DNA from: Acanthosoma haemorrhoidale
Taxonomy: Eukaryota > Arthropoda > Insecta > Hemiptera > Acanthosomatidae
Assembly: GCA_930367205.1 (NCBI GenBank)
Contig: OV884011.1
Location: forward strand, 167,597,226-167,661,225
Direction: 5' to 3'
DNA: 64,000 nucleotides
In this document: piece after piece, positions 24,401 to 37,800 of the stretch
Layout of the letters: the number at the start of each line of letters is the position of its first letter
Position numbering within the stretch: the stretch's first letter is position 1
The notes under the pieces: model-generated
What the model was told of the DNA's origin: nothing
Database searches by the model: none
Seen by the model: only the letters and a program-made list of their open reading frames with translations
Made by a program: the position numbers and the translations under genes

Positions 24401-26086
24401 CATAATTAAAAAACATGGATAGTCAAAAAAGACGTTTTCATAACCAAACTTTGATGTAAATAAGCAACACCCCCTTTATTGTTTTCACTAACTCCAGAAA
24501 TGTTTCCAGGTCATTTTATTCATCATCATGTAGTAAATTTTGATATCCAACTCCCTTATCGACTTCTAAAATTTTTCTCCACGCTAGTTGCAAATAAGTT
24601 TTTTCTAAAAAAAACTCATTAAACAAAACTTAAAATCCACTAAACAAACAGGGAAATAGTATTAAAATGTAAGGGGAGGTTATGCAGTTGAAGAATGAAT
24701 ATTACCACTTCCTATGGCAGATATTAAATTATTTTGATTTAATACTAGCATCTCTCTTTCATAACCCTATGTCATCGAATCATTTAAAAATCAGGGCAGA
24801 CATAACCAATTTTCAGTTTAACCAAAAATTCCTCATTTCATTTGATAAACCATCTGTGCTATTGAATGTAGGCTTTTCAACAAAGTAAATAGCTTTTGAG
24901 CTGACTTGGTAAATAAAGAAATCTCAAAAGTTAGCTAAACAACTTTTCACTAATATTCCTCGATACTCCCCAGTATTTTGTCATGACCAAAAAGTAATCT
25001 GCATGTTTTGAGCTATTGTGGAATATACATTAAAAATTTTAAGGAAGATTATCATTTTCACCGCTGCAGTCAGTCAGATAAAAGTAGAGCCTCTGGCTTT
25101 GTACTCAGCAACTGAATCAATATCTTACTAATTTCTTCATTGGGTTTTACAAATCAAGTATGCGATACGAAACTAAATCTCAGTTATCACACAAATTAAT
25201 GGATAATAAATAAGATCTGATTAAACAAATAAACAATGGCGGCCAAACTCTTTTTCTTAATAACACTAATAAAAATATTAGGTTGTTATTATCGCCATGT
25301 GTTTTAAATTTGTTAAGTTCACTTAATGTTTTTACAATTGTAATTTGTTACAGTGATAGAAGGAAGATTCCTTTTATATATTTTGAAGAGAATAATCAAC
25401 ATGAAACTTTGTAATTAATATCTGAATGATTAAGAAGCAATAGAAAATTTGATATAGGTGCCAACTACCATTAATTGTAATGGCCCTTCCTCGAGGAAAG
25501 AATTCCTACCATAGACAATAGTCTCATTGTTATACCAAACTGAAGCAAACAATGAAATGAAAATAATAATTAATGAACGCTAGTCCACAAACAAAATCTA
25601 GCAGTTAAAAGGGTAATGCCTAAGCAATTGCTAAGAATAATTACAGAGTAAATTGTAATAAGTAATTTTTGGATAATTACTTATTTAAAATTTTAGTTTT
25701 AACTACCAAAAATAATTGTGAAAACAACAAACATTATACATACCTATAACTGGAGAGTCCTCATTGTTTACTTCTTCAGGAAGTCTCATGTTTCTCTCAT
25801 GAGTGTTACCTAAAAATGCCAATAATTATGTCAAGCAAAGAATAGATAAACAAGAAAACAGTTCTATTTCTTAACAACAACTTAAATGTGTCAGTCAAAG
25901 TCTATGAGTTTAAGATTTAGCTGGAAAATTACAAATCTTTCGATTTAGTGCTTTGATTTGTAAATGCATTTCAGAATTGAATGTGTTACTATCAACAACA
26001 AGACTGTGCCAAAAAGAATTATAAATGGTTAATGCTAAAACTGCTAGAGAAAACAATAGTTATCACTCACCTCTGTTGTTCTCCAT
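18431..26086 (-). CDS. Array zinc-finger gene, copy 2 (4 exons, 158 aa)
   Basis: Same structure as copy 1: exons 26071-26086, 25744-25809, 20841-20894 and 18431-18771, with identical lengths and phases and no stop in the joined frame. Exon 2 differs from copy 1 by several silent changes and one replacement (K to N in EEVNNED, which removes the psi-K-x-E motif); exon 3 has one S to L change. The finger Cys and His residues are kept. The excess of silent changes in exon 2 suggests selection on the protein, but the counts are small. The terminal exon is also open upstream through its acceptor, giving a 172-codon read-through ORF (18431-18949) that I take to be intronic. Confidence 0.62.
18772..20840 (-). 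other. Last intron of copy 2
   Basis: Counterpart of 1,292-3,521 with a 170-bp deletion near 19,497 and a longer poly-G run near 19,905. It contains the same inverted repeat (about 19,934-20,008). No gene is supported. Confidence 0.45.
20895..25743 (-). other. Second intron of copy 2 with LINE remnant
   Basis: It contains the truncated Jockey copy (21,233-22,783). The remainder aligns with 6,295-9,110 of unit 1 at a few percent difference and holds nothing else that I can name. Confidence 0.45.
21233..22783 (+). mobile_element. Jockey-type LINE, unit 2 copy, 3'-truncated
   Basis: Same leader and ORF1 as in unit 1, but the copy stops within the ORF1 C-terminal region at about 22,783. All of ORF2 and the 3' UTR are missing. 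ORF1 is broken between 22,136 and 22,141 (loss of the TYQLK segment seen in the other copies), leaving ORFs 21,759-22,139 and 22,111-22,416, then the knuckle part at 22,499-22,783. About 130 nt of AT-rich sequence separate it from the resumed intron. Confidence 0.8.
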
Positions 26087-26283
26087 TATTGTTAACAAGT
26101 TGTGAAATAATAAGTTTGAAGGCGCAGTTTAACAGGAAACCCCTGGTGGTAATTTAAACATTGAGCGTTCGCTAAGGAAGCGTTAAAACGATTCAGTACA
26201 AAGAGGTAACACAACTGACCTCTAACTGCGCATGTCTGGTAACGCTGTGTTAACCTAATCGTAACCTCCTAAAAATAACTTAG
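26087..26283 (-). promoter_or_regulatory. Conserved upstream region of copy 2
   Basis: This is the counterpart of the block above copy 1, without a difference that I could see, and lies inside the 1.67-kb tract of near identity shared by units 1 and 2. It contains the same TTTAAACATTG and TTCAGTACAAAG pieces that are kept above copy 4. Confidence 0.42.
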
Positions 26284-26957
26284 TAACAACATGTGCTCTC
26301 TTTAATAAAATATGTATTTTTCGCTTACGCTAGCAAAAGCCTTCAGTTAAGCAATGTTCATTGAACAGACCCAGCTGTACGCAGTATGTTAATGCAGGCA
26401 ATGAGAAAAATTAATTTTCTCATGGTAATCTCAATGATTGTGATAAAATGCTAGACAGCCCTATGAGTAACTGCTTCTGTGGCCAGAGACGGGGGCTGCA
26501 TGACTTGCTTTAACAATGCGCGCTACGTAAGGGTATGTAAGAAAGAAACGTTATCGTTTAAAAATCAACTTTTGCCCCGAAAAAAAATTCATTTTTCTAA
26601 CTGTTTATCACTTCTAAGGCGATTCTCCCTATTATAATTTACGGCGCTAATGACAAGGCTCTGGTTGACAGATGTTGTTCATCCAGTTTCATAAATTAGC
26701 GCATAGTCCATAAATTAAAAATACCCGTGATTTCCTGTAGAGGTGAACATGTATTGATAGCATCAACATCACTCAATTCTATAAGGTCAAGTAACTTGCG
26801 ATGCAGTTAAGTAGAATCTATTGTTCGTATCTACCCGCTATGAGTAAACAAGACAACAAATTTTTGTTTTCACTATATAGACGAGGCTTCCGTTAGTCTT
26901 TTGTCAACTGTTTTGTGTGATACATGTTACGTTAAATTGGTTTTTTTAACCTCTGAA

Positions 26958-27675
26958 ATGCAGAGTCAAAATGAACTTATTCGTCATGTAATGCTTTGGT
27001 AATTTAAACAAGGCAATAATGCTAAGGCGACGGGTGAAAAAATATGCATTGTATATGGTGAAGGACTAATAACTGATCGGGCAGTTAGAAATCGGTTTAT
27101 AAAATTCCGTTCTGGAGATACTACCTTAAAAGGCGAACCGAGGTTGGGACGTCCTTCCGACTTTGACGACAACCTTTTAAATGCAATATTGGAGCAAAAT
27201 CCACGTCAATCAACAAGAGCTATAGCAGAAAGGTTGAATACATCGCAATCAAATGTTAACCAGCACCTGGAGAAATTAGGGAATGTCAGCAAGTTAAGAG
27301 TGCGGGTACCTCACAATCTCAGTGAACGGAATAATGAAGGTCCCATGTCAATCGTCCCAAGTCTGCTCTCACGGGCAAAAATTGAGACTTTTTTAAACAG
27401 GATTGTAACAGGCGATGAAAAATGGGTTACCTATGACAATATAGTCCGCAAAAGACAGTAGCTTGATAAGGATCAACCACCCCTACGAGATCCGAAAGTA
27501 TACATCCATGGCAAAAAGATTTTATTTTGTGTATGGTGGGATTGTCAAAGAATAATTCCCGAGTCGTTGAAGTCAAATTTAACGATTACTGCGGATAGAT
27601 ACGTTCAGCAGTTGCAAAGAGTGCATAAGAAACTCCATGAAAAGCGTCCTGCACTCGTCAAAATTAGTATAATTT
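26958..27675 (+). mobile_element. Mariner transposase remnant, unit 2
   Basis: The counterpart of the unit 1 mariner, with the same early TAA, the same shortened middle and the same TAG after GDEKWVTYDN...RKRQ. The two copies are identical over most of their length, diverging only after about 27,560. The shared defects show that the element was already dead when the array duplicated. Confidence 0.8.
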
Positions 27676-29290
27676 TGTTATTTAATGAGAGCAAAATAAA
27701 TGACTGATAAAAAAATGGAAGTTACGTATGACTTGACCTGAATATAATAAAGGACGGTATAAAATCGATCAGTCTCAAGGGTCAACTTCTGGGCATACTT
27801 CCAGACATATAGATCTGGTATCATGGTGGGCAATATTTTAAAGAGGTATTCGTTTTTGGACATCCGATTTGGTCGAGAAACCCACTAGTGTTTTGAAGCT
27901 TGGATGCAGCAAACGTTGAACGGGTGAGCCTTTTTGCAAATCTCGCTCCCGATTGTAGACCAATATCTATAAAATCTCGCAGACATATAGACTCTATTTA
28001 GAGTGATAAATGGAGTCCCAGCTTTCCAAAGGGTATTGTGAGAAAGGAAAATCTCAAGGGCATAGAGATTTTCTTAGACGATGGTTGGTTTAAGGGCTTA
28101 CTCAGGAATATGAACAAAATCTAAAGAACTTCACGAGAATGATGTTGAAATATAACTTCACGTTTTCTATCTAGGCTATTACTTTTTTTAGGTTATGTCA
28201 ACAGCGACGTTCTGTAAGACCCGATCCAGAACGTCTTTGGCCACTCCTGGACCTTCCAGTGCCTAATGATACCCGCTCTCTATGTAGAGCGTTCAAACTG
28301 TTGCACACCATATAAAATTTATCCCCTAATTTGGGGACAAAATCCAGTGCCTTTTGAGAACCAAATTTACCTTTGGTTCACAATCTATACAAATATATAG
28401 AGAACAAATCCGACATTGAAAATGCTGTATTAGGACCAATTGATGATACTAATAAATTCACGTAAGAAACTCATGCCTCGATTTAGAAATAGGACCAGTC
28501 CCTATTACAAAATAAACATTCGTTTGCATATTTTTCACGATCTTTATCCAAAATTCCATTGAAAGGGAAGCAAATGCAATAGTGGGACTTCTTAGGAAAT
28601 TGAAAAAATATCTGTTATGTACGCTCTTCTTACTAATCAATGACCAAAAGTCTGCTTATTTCATGTTCTACTAAAAATATGGAGGAAAAATCAAAAGTGA
28701 AAAAAATGATGAGCTGGAGAATGAAACTCTTTTTACAATTATGAAATTATATATTGCCCTGATGAGGGAAATTAAAAAAATGCTGATGCACTCTCCATTA
28801 TTTTCTCTTTCACAAATGGAAATATATCAAAGCTGACGTCTCTACATAAAGCAATGTGTCACCCTGGAAATATTAGTGTTTAGCATTGTATTCGAAGCAA
28901 GAATCTTCCCTTTTCCCTTGAGGAAATTAGAAGAATGGTGTCCTCGTTCAAGACCTGGTGTGAGATTATACACCTCGTTTTCACAAGCATTGAGTTCGTC
29001 GATCGAGAGCTTCAAGTGTTTCAAAATTGTGTTGTTTTTTTTCCCCATAGTCCCTTACAAATTACAATGATTATTTCCATTATAGATTCGAATGAGAATC
29101 TATTTGCATATCAGTTTTATATTTTCTGTAGTTTCACTACATTATATACATGGTTTGATTTCGTATAAAATTATATATTGCAATACAGATATGATATATC
29201 TAGTGCGAGACAATGTTAAGCCTAATACCACAGGGTCTAATAATGTAAACAAAGCCTGTTTATAGGTAGGGGATCAGAAGATAATAAAGC
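27676..29290. other. Spacer between mariner and Gypsy remnants, unit 2
   Basis: It aligns with 11,041-12,640 of unit 1 and carries no supported gene. The part from about 28,610 is also joined to the Jockey element at 39,130 in unit 3. Confidence 0.4.
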
Positions 29291-32110
29291 CAGTTAACAA
29301 TTGAACCTGGCTGTATTATTGCCATCCTTATTCTCTCTTTTTATGATCGTCTACAGCCGTGAGACGATAACTGTGCCGAAACCCGGGAGCTAACGAGTGT
29401 TCGGATAAAACGACACGTTAGGCAACTAATTATTTTTTTTTTTTTCGCTTTTGCTTTACTATCTGATTATTCTCTCTTTTCGTTTTTATTCTTTTAATCC
29501 GGCAAAATGAGAGAGTTACCGCCAGCAGCCTTCGAAGTGCCACCTCCGTTACCGAGCGAAACGTTTCCCGAAACTTAGGCAAACTCCTTGCCAAAGGAGC
29601 GGGTGGGCGAGAGAGTGACCACACGTTAACAAATTATAGTGCGAGTGTAAATTACGGTGGTAAACCCATTATCCAAGTGGCGAGGTGTCTGATTGGCACA
29701 GGAAGCTCCTGTACTATCCTCAGCAGAACGCCGGCGAGAAAAATATGCAGTGAGAGAAGGGCGTCGCATATCCGAGCATGCGAGTGTAAACTAGTTACCC
29801 TAGGAGGGGCTTGCGAAGTTGAAGGGGAAATAGCAATGGGGTTGGCTAGATGGACGGATAAGGAGAGGAAAATGACGATACACATGGTGGAAAAATGCCG
29901 TGGAAAAACGAGGGGAGTAGGGTGCGACCTCCTGGGAAAGGTTGGAGCAAAGGTGAGGGGCAGAGAGGGGATGTAGTCCATCAGAATAAGAAGAAAACCG
30001 TACCGATGTATGAGGACCCTGGAGATCGGAAAGCAGATCAGTCAAGCGAGAGGAAAACTGAAAAAAGGAAATTAGGCAATAGTACGCCAACATTTTCTTC
30101 AAAGAGGGAGATAAACTTGGCATAACGGAGGAGACGGTACCGCACAAACAGGACCGTGTGACGTATGTCAAGGAAAGGAGATACCCGCAAGCGCTGAGAC
30201 AGCATATCGGGGAGGGGGGGAGATAGAGGAGTTGAAAAGGCAGGGAATCGTAGTGGACAGCACATCTCCATACAATAGTCCTCTGTGGGCCGTAAGGAAG
30301 AACGGGGTAGTCGAAGAAGAAAGGTACCGATTAGTCATCGACTACAGGAAACTGAATAAGAATACCGTTGACGAAAAATGCCCTATTCCTCGATTCGAGG
30401 ACATTCTCGACCGACTAAGTGGAACAGCGATATTCAGCACATTCCATCTGAAGGTGGGTGTTGTGGCCACCTCTTAATTATGAATAATTATAAGTTCCCC
30501 TCTTCTCAAATCAGAGCTTGTATCTATGTCATCAAATGAATATCAGAAAATATGTATCTATGTTTCATTATGTTAATAAAGGTTATGACGTCAGTGAGAG
30601 TGGGGGGAGGAACTGAACTAGTGTGGGGAACAGCCGTAGGTGGGGGCCCATCCCCACTACTACGGCCTCCTATACAAGCCCCGGCATTACAGAGCATTAG
30701 CATAAGGAACCGGATTGTCACTTGGAACACTACTCTCTCCTCTCTCTCTGCACTGGCGCTTGCAGCTTTACTCAAAACCATGGTCTTCTCATTCAACTAC
30801 CTCTGCACCTCTCTCTCCTAACCTCGCTAGGTTTTAGTCCGGCGTTGTCAGACCCCACACTCTCCAAGTGGGAATCTCTGCCTTCGTCTCGCTAAAACTA
30901 GCACCAGATTGCCGTTCGGGCTAAACAAAGTGCCGATAACTTTCCAAAGATTAATGGACGAACTCTTGAGAGGCATCGAGGAATCTTACTGCCAAATATA
31001 TATGGACGATCTCCTAGTTTTCAGCCGAAGCAAGGAAGAACATTAAAAGTACTTGAGACAGGTGATCAAATGGATCAGGAAATTCGGGCAGAAATTATCG
31101 GTGGAAAAATCGCTTGTTGGCCAAGCACAAGTAATATTTTTGGGCCATATCCTCTCAAGAGAGGGAGTGCAACCCGATCGGAGCAAAGTTGAGGCGATTC
31201 AAAGAATGACCATTCCGAAGGCCGTCCAAGGAATCCAGCGCCTTCCCGGATCGCTGAACTATTATCAAAGTTTCGTACCGGAAATGGCAGAATGCCTCGT
31301 ACCGATCAATAATCTACTCAGGAAGGGGCAGAAGGTGAATATCGCCCCAGAGATGGAGAACAACATTCGGCGGTACATGGAACTGTTACAGGGGAAGCCT
31401 ATCCTTGCTTACTCCCGTTCACCATTACCACGGACGCCAGTGGGTAGGTGTTGGGGGCGGTCTTCTCATAAGATCGCGACGCAGGAGAGAGACCGATCGT
31501 ATATAGCTAGCAGGCACCTTACGGACCCCGAGAGCAGGTATTGCGTGCTGGAAGGGGAACTGCTGGGAATCGTATGGGCGATAGAGCACTTCATTCCTTA
31601 CGTCTTAAGAAGGCGATTTAGGGTCAAACTGATCATCGACCCCTACAATGGGAGGGGAAGATGAAAGAGTGGTAGGCGCATAAGCCGATTGAAGAAATTC
31701 TTTAGCCAGTATACGATGGATATCATATACAAGCAAGGGCGAGAGAATGCGATAGCGGTTTGGCTGATGCCAATAGGTTGAAGTAACCTTGCAGGCCCTT
31801 AAGCGCAGATATTTTTGGTGGGGCATGAATAACAAAATCGCGAGCGTTGTTGGTGCCTGTGGCACATGCCACGCCAATAAAAATGACCAATACCACCTAG
31901 AGCAATGCAAGATGTGACCCCAACACCAGACAGGCCACTGGAAGATCTACAAGTAGATACATTCACCTGCAGGGGATACAATCAGGTTACCGTCATAGAC
32001 AGGTTTAGCAAAATGGCTATGACCCAAGTCATAGCAGACCAATCGGTGAAAACAATTAGATAGCAAATCCAGTTAAAACAAAACTTAAGGTGGTAGAGGT
32101 GACAACTAGT
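29290..32110 (+). mobile_element. Ty3/Gypsy-type LTR retrotransposon remnant, unit 2
   Basis: The second copy of the same remnant: primer-binding site at 29,372-29,388 (one G shorter), protease region near 29,690, RT halves around 30,232-30,460 and 30,910-31,040, RNase H-like ORF 31,053-31,664 and broken integrase to about 32,070. It shares with unit 1 the missing gag, the changed protease active site, the intruding block and the stop after FSRSKEEH. It also has its own indels, such as one near 30,220. Confidence 0.8.
30460..30905. other. Insertion inside the Gypsy RT, unit 2
   Basis: The counterpart of 13,805-14,250 with few differences, at the identical position in the RT. It was therefore inserted before the array duplicated. 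Confidence 0.45.
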
Positions 32111-32833
32111 ATTAACCACATTGTTACCTCAGCACCACCTACTTCTTCACTAAGTGTTCCACCATGGACATATCTAGTTATTTATTACTAAACAATAAAT
32201 GATAGATCCTCATTAACATAATTCTATTTAAAATGATTGCAATAGGATAATTGTAATTTAAGCATTGAAGTTTATATAGATTGCCTGATTTTAAGCTTAA
32301 ATTCAAGGAGCCATTCTATGGAATTGCATACACTGATTTCGACAGACCGAATTCTTGCCAGGTGACTGGAAATGGCAACCTCTCTGCCAAAATAGATCTA
32401 CCTTTGAAAAGATGCGGAACAAAGGAGGTGAGCAATTGAAATTCTCAATTTTATTAGAAAAGTAAATATTACATATACTCCTACATGAAACAGACATATT
32501 AAAAATAATAATATTTTTAATCCTATAAAACCTTATTTGTATTAATTAAAAAAAAAATTCAAGTTAAATCGAGTTAATAGATTTTTTCTAGTAGCAATGT
32601 CCATTTAAAAATTCATATATCTAGCTTGAACGAGATACTCACAAAGACCAGAACAGTTGGACTCAAATGAGAGTAAGAATTTAAGAAAAGGCTTGAAGAA
32701 CAAGGTAAGTAAATACACTTCATCAGGGCACACAGCCATGTTGACATCACAGGGAACAGCTGACAGAGATGGCAAGCAGCGAGACTCTGTGGGGGCTGGG
32801 TTTGGGCACAGTCCCCTAGAGATTTTATGAAAG
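32111..32833. other. End of unit 2
   Basis: It aligns with 15,471-16,370 and 17,563-17,711 of unit 1, with the 1.2 kb between them missing. No gene is supported. Confidence 0.45.
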
Positions 32834-33603
32834 AAGTAGTTACTTCCCCTATTACTAATGTAATTATGAAATAATAACAGCTTAATTGAGCATTTTCTCT
32901 AAGCTGAATTTAAGTATAGGAAGCTAATCTTCAGTAATATCTATTCTTATTTTGGTTATTATCTAACTAACTTGGTACTTTTAAGACGATGATCATCTAA
33001 TAGAGGTTATTATATTAATATTAATCACACTTAATGCAATTAAATATAACTAGAATTTAACCAATTTCTGAGTTTTCTCTCCTAAAGAATAAGTATTTTA
33101 AAAATAAAATCCAGATTTAGAGCCTTAAGTGTGTCCTGAGAACACCAAGACATAATTAATCAGCAAATCTAGATCTTAATATATTTTTTATTGCTACTCA
33201 ATTTATTAATAATCGTGCATTATTTTTTTATGGGGCTGGTTCTATTTTTGGCGTCATCGAATCTTCAAATTGAACTATCATGACAACTACTAAGACTCTA
33301 AAAATGATGATTTCATTTTTTTAATAACAATTAATTTATTAATGATACATACTCATGTTTTATGGATAACTCTATAACTGTCATGTTTTACTTACATCAA
33401 GAATCTGTAATGAAAAAGGTTAAAAAGTGAAATGCGAGTGAACAAATCATTTAAATTGAAGAAGTTCAGAAACTATTACCTGAGAGAGCTTAAACGTTAT
33501 GAGAAGTAGGACTAACATTCAGCATAATCCGATATGTTTCAGAACATACCTTCTACTACTGGTCACATAATAAATAACAGATAGTTATAATTCTATAAAA
33601 AGC

Positions 33604-33609
33604 TTTATT
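33604..33609 (-). terminator. Polyadenylation signal of copy 3
   Basis: AATAAA on the minus strand about 180 nt beyond the stop codon of the orphan terminal exon, equivalent to the sites in units 1 and 2. Confidence 0.4.
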
Positions 33610-33784
33610 AACAAATATACACATAAAACATCTATAATATATAAACAAGTATAAAATTGGCTGACAAATACTTATATTTTATACATCTAAATAACTTTAA
33701 TATCTCTTAACACTAAAAATACAATTATAATATAAAATTAACAAATTTTTAAGAACAATTACAAAATGACGAACCAAGCCCAAC

Positions 33785-34125
33785 TTATTTGTTTTTAGAT
33801 GTGATTCTAATGTTGTGCGGTTTCAGACCCTTGTGATTAAGGAATAAATGACACCTTAAAAGATAAGGCTGGGTCGTACTGTAGACGCAGTTAGGGCAGT
33901 ACACTTTAGTCTTAGTCACTTTTTTCTTATTGATGGATAGTTGTTTGCTGGGAGTGAGGGGGACGTCATTACGATTTCGAAGTACCCTGCAAGTGTACTG
34001 GTTTATCGACACTTCCATTTCGGCGACTGGAATCTGTTTGGTGTGTTGGTATACTGCGGCAATGTTTTTAAATTTTTTGATACAGTGATAACAAGAAAAT
34101 GATGAGGTTGATGTGTGAAGTTCCT
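33785..34125 (-). pseudogene. Array zinc-finger gene, copy 3: orphan terminal exon
   Basis: The terminal zinc-finger exon is intact (341 nt, acceptor at 34,126-34,128, same stop as copies 1 and 2), with the C2H2 finger preserved. The linker exon, second exon and start exon are missing from this unit, because similarity to the intron ends near 34,810 and jumps to a Jockey element. Alone it is therefore probably not a functional gene. An ORF of 172 codons (33785-34303) runs through the acceptor and has its own ATG, so a retained-intron product is possible. Splicing to the exons of copy 4 upstream (42-44 kb) would also be frame-compatible. Confidence 0.6.
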
Positions 34126-34884
34126 CTGAAACAAAAAAATTAATTACTTGAACTAAAGATTTGTAGCACTGCCTCTTTTTTTTCTGTTTGTAAAATTTTG
34201 TTACATGAGTGTACTCACTGCATTTTTTAAAAATATTGTAAAGTGCCTCACTTTGGGCGCAAAATTGTAAAGATAATAAAATAGTGGCCCCATGTGGTGC
34301 CAAATTTTAATGTTCCAGTTGCACACAATAATTTAAATTTAAATATAAACAGGTTTTACTACTACATAACATAAAAAAAACTTATGAAGAAGTTAAATTT
34401 ATTCATAATTTGAATTTAATTTATAATTTTTAAAATTTTCAGGTTGGATTCACACAAACTAAACATTCATACCATTAAACAATAATGTTACTTAACCTAT
34501 CTTTATGCATATTAAAACATTTACAATTTTAAAACTATGCCAGAATTTTGTTGTGGCCATTACCATTTATATTTTTGAGGAAATTTGGATACCCACAATA
34601 TAGTTTTGAAGCTCACAATTGGTCCGGGATTACTTTGAGAGAGAAGAAATCTTCCACTTTATTCGATGTTCTGCTCATCTTCTATCCTTTTTGGACACAT
34701 CGCTGCTCAGCATTATCCACTCTGGTAAAAAGGTAAACTGGAAGCTCTTACTCCACGTGTCATGCCTTTACCACCATGTGTGCCTTCACTCTCCTCGTGC
34801 CAATCCAGAAAAATAGACAGTTTTTGGATCTCTGCCCTTTTTAAGGTTGTTCCCCCCTCCAAGCTCCCAACTATTATAGGTTTA

Positions 34885-37800
34885 TATTCTCGCTAAACCG
34901 TTGCAAATCATTTTCGTATCGCTCTATAAACCAACTGTTTTGTTACCGTTCATAGGAAGTGTCCAGTTCGTCAAACCGTCTCAACCGACTACTGGGTGAA
35001 CTGTCCACGGAGGAGCTGTCTACAGATGAGTGGATAGTGAAACTGTGGATTAGATTGCCAATTGCAAGATTCACTTCACATTACACAGAGAAGGCAGCCA
35101 TATTGGTGAGGCTGCCGATCAGCTGTAGTAGAGATAAGAGTGGGGAGTCCGCAAAACCCTCATAGCACCGTAGACAGGTGCTAGCGTCGGAGGCTCTTAA
35201 TTAAGTTACGTGTGTTCGCGAGCTCCCACTTGCCCTATATTTTTTATTTATAAAAAAAATACTGAATAATTCAGAAAAATACTGCTGATGAAACATGCGT
35301 TTCTATCAGCAGTTAATGTCAGCAGAAAATAAGAAAAAACGCTCAAGGTCCTTGGTACCTACCCCCACTCCGTCGCCGGTCAAACGTAAGCCGCGGCGAT
35401 CTAATTGAAATATTGCCCCTGTAAATTCTTCAGCTCCCAGCAGCTCTATGGAAGAAATACCATAACAACCCAGCATGTCAAAACAAACAACAACAACACT
35501 CATGAGTCTCCATTTTTCACGCCCAATAGTTACGAGGTGTTGAAAAATATTAAAGTAAAGGACATGGACTCTACACAAAAACCCACACAGCCCAAGCCAC
35601 CAGCGATATTCGTACGTAACATTAGTAATTTTAAATTACTATGTACCCAACTGAATAAAATTGTAGGTACAGGCAAATACACTTGCCTCAATCGGTCCCG
35701 GGACACAAAAGTTTCTCAGGACACTCTCGACACATACCCAACAATAATCAAATAGTTAGATGAAACTAAGGCCGACTTCCATACCTACCAATTAAAGCAG
35801 GAACGATCACTACGGGTGGTGATTAGAAATCTGCATCCCACTACACCAGCAGATGAGTAGAGAAGGAGCTCTTAAGCCTAGGATACAAGGTTCGCCAAAT
35901 TACGAATGTGCTCTGTGAGGAAAGACAAGAAAATGATGCAAGCATCAAGACACCACTGCCCTTATTCTTTGTGGATCTAGAGCGAACACCTGGAGTGGAA
36001 AAAATCGACAAGGTTACCCACTTATATTACACAAGAGTACAGGTGGAAAAGCCTTTCGGTCGACAGCCGATATAGTTCAATGCCATAATTGCCAGGCATA
36101 TGGGCACACAAAATCATACTGCTACCACCCTCCCAGGTGTGTAAAGTGCAGTGGGCAGCACAAAAGTGAATTGTGCAAGAAGCCCCTAAAATCACCTGCT
36201 GTATGGGTGCTCTGTCAGCAAGGCCACCCGTCAAACTATAAAGGCTGTGAGGCTTATAGAATTCTGAAGTCCAGAAGTGAACAACGTCGTCGTCCAGAAG
36301 AAGAAACGCCAGCCACAGGTAGCCCAAGAAGCGCCCCCGCCAGAAGTTTGATGCCTTCAGTCTCTTTTGCTGCTGCCGTTCAGAACAGAGAGCAGTCACA
36401 GGCATTGCCCACTCCTCCTCCGCAAGTTCTTCTTCCCAAGCACTCCGTTCATCCCAGCAAACTCAATCCCATCCTCAACCACACATCTCGCATATTCCTC
36501 CACCTTCAAGCTCCTCAGAACTCACTAGTCTATTAACGTCATTCCTTTCAGAGTTCAGAACCCTAATTATCCCTCTCATTTCCCTTCTCACAAATCTTGT
36601 CACCTGCCTTATCCCCATTAAACAAAACCCATAAGTGGATCCTTCCGACTCCTTATCCATTCTCCTTTGGAATGCGAATGGTGTTCACACCCACACTAAC
36701 GAACTGACAGCACTACTTCATGACAAGAACATCCACGTAGCTCTCATTACTGAAACAAGACTTACGAGTAAGCGACCTTTTACAGTTCGACAGTACCAGA
36801 CTTATCACCCAGATGGAAGAGCACATGCAGGCACCGTTGTCATTGTTCATAACTCCATTTCTTATCACATAGTTCCTTTGGTAGCACACGATTTCCTTCA
36901 GTCCACTGCAGTGTCAATCAGCACCATCACTTTCCCCCTTACTCTAGCATCAGTGTATTTCCCTCCCAATAAATCCATTTCTGATTCCCAATTCACATCC
37001 TTTCTAGACTCCATCGGTCATCGTTTCCTTGTGGGTGGGGACTTTAATGCAAATCATTAACATTGGGGCTCAAGATCCACAAATACACGAGGACGTGCTT
37101 TGCTGTCTGCACTCACACGGAAACATGGCTCCACTATTGCAGCCACATATTGGCCATCAGATCCCAACCGAATTCCAGATCAGTTTGGGTACACTAAACT
37201 ATTCACTCACGCGCCTCGATGACCTCTCCTCCGATCATAGCCCTGTGATCCTTACCATTTCCCTAAGACCGCCTCCTCCTTCATTTATCAGGGGCCCAGT
37301 TGACTGGGACCACTTTCGCCAGATTCTTACAGACTCTCTAGACCTCAAAGTACCCCTGAAAACATCCCAAGACCTAGATGATGCAGTGCATTCCTTCACT
37401 ACTCTGATCCAGAGATCGTCACCCCACCGTCATCTAAAAAATCACAATAAAAATCCTTTACATCAGTATCTCATAGACCTAATCCAATCCAAACGCCACT
37501 CGAGAACAGTGTGGCAAAGATCGCAACATCCTGCTGATCGTCGCTCATACAATCAGTACTGCAGGTTGGTGAAGCGGCAATTGGCATCCTTTCGTTCCGA
37601 TCTCTCCTCTCTGTCTACCAGGGACAACTCCTTGTGGAATCTAACTAAGAAAATCCTAAAATATCATCCTGTTTCACACCCACTCCATCATGATGATGGG
37701 TCCTGGGCTGCTTCGGATGTTGAGAGGGTGGAAGGATTTGCACTGTATCTTTCCCGTACTTTCACTCCTCACCTTACTCCTCAAAACAATACTAGTCTGT

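Larger units (their letters stand above)
17712..32833. repeat. Tandem array unit 2 (about 15.1 kb)
   Basis: This is a second direct copy of the unit, a few percent different from unit 1 over most of its length. It has the same gene, mariner and Gypsy order. It is shorter through several clean deletions, notably of the Jockey 3' part and of about 1.2 kb near its end, where 16,370-17,560 of unit 1 has no counterpart. The final block (about 32,690-32,833) matches the end of unit 1 (about 17,563-17,711). Confidence 0.9.
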
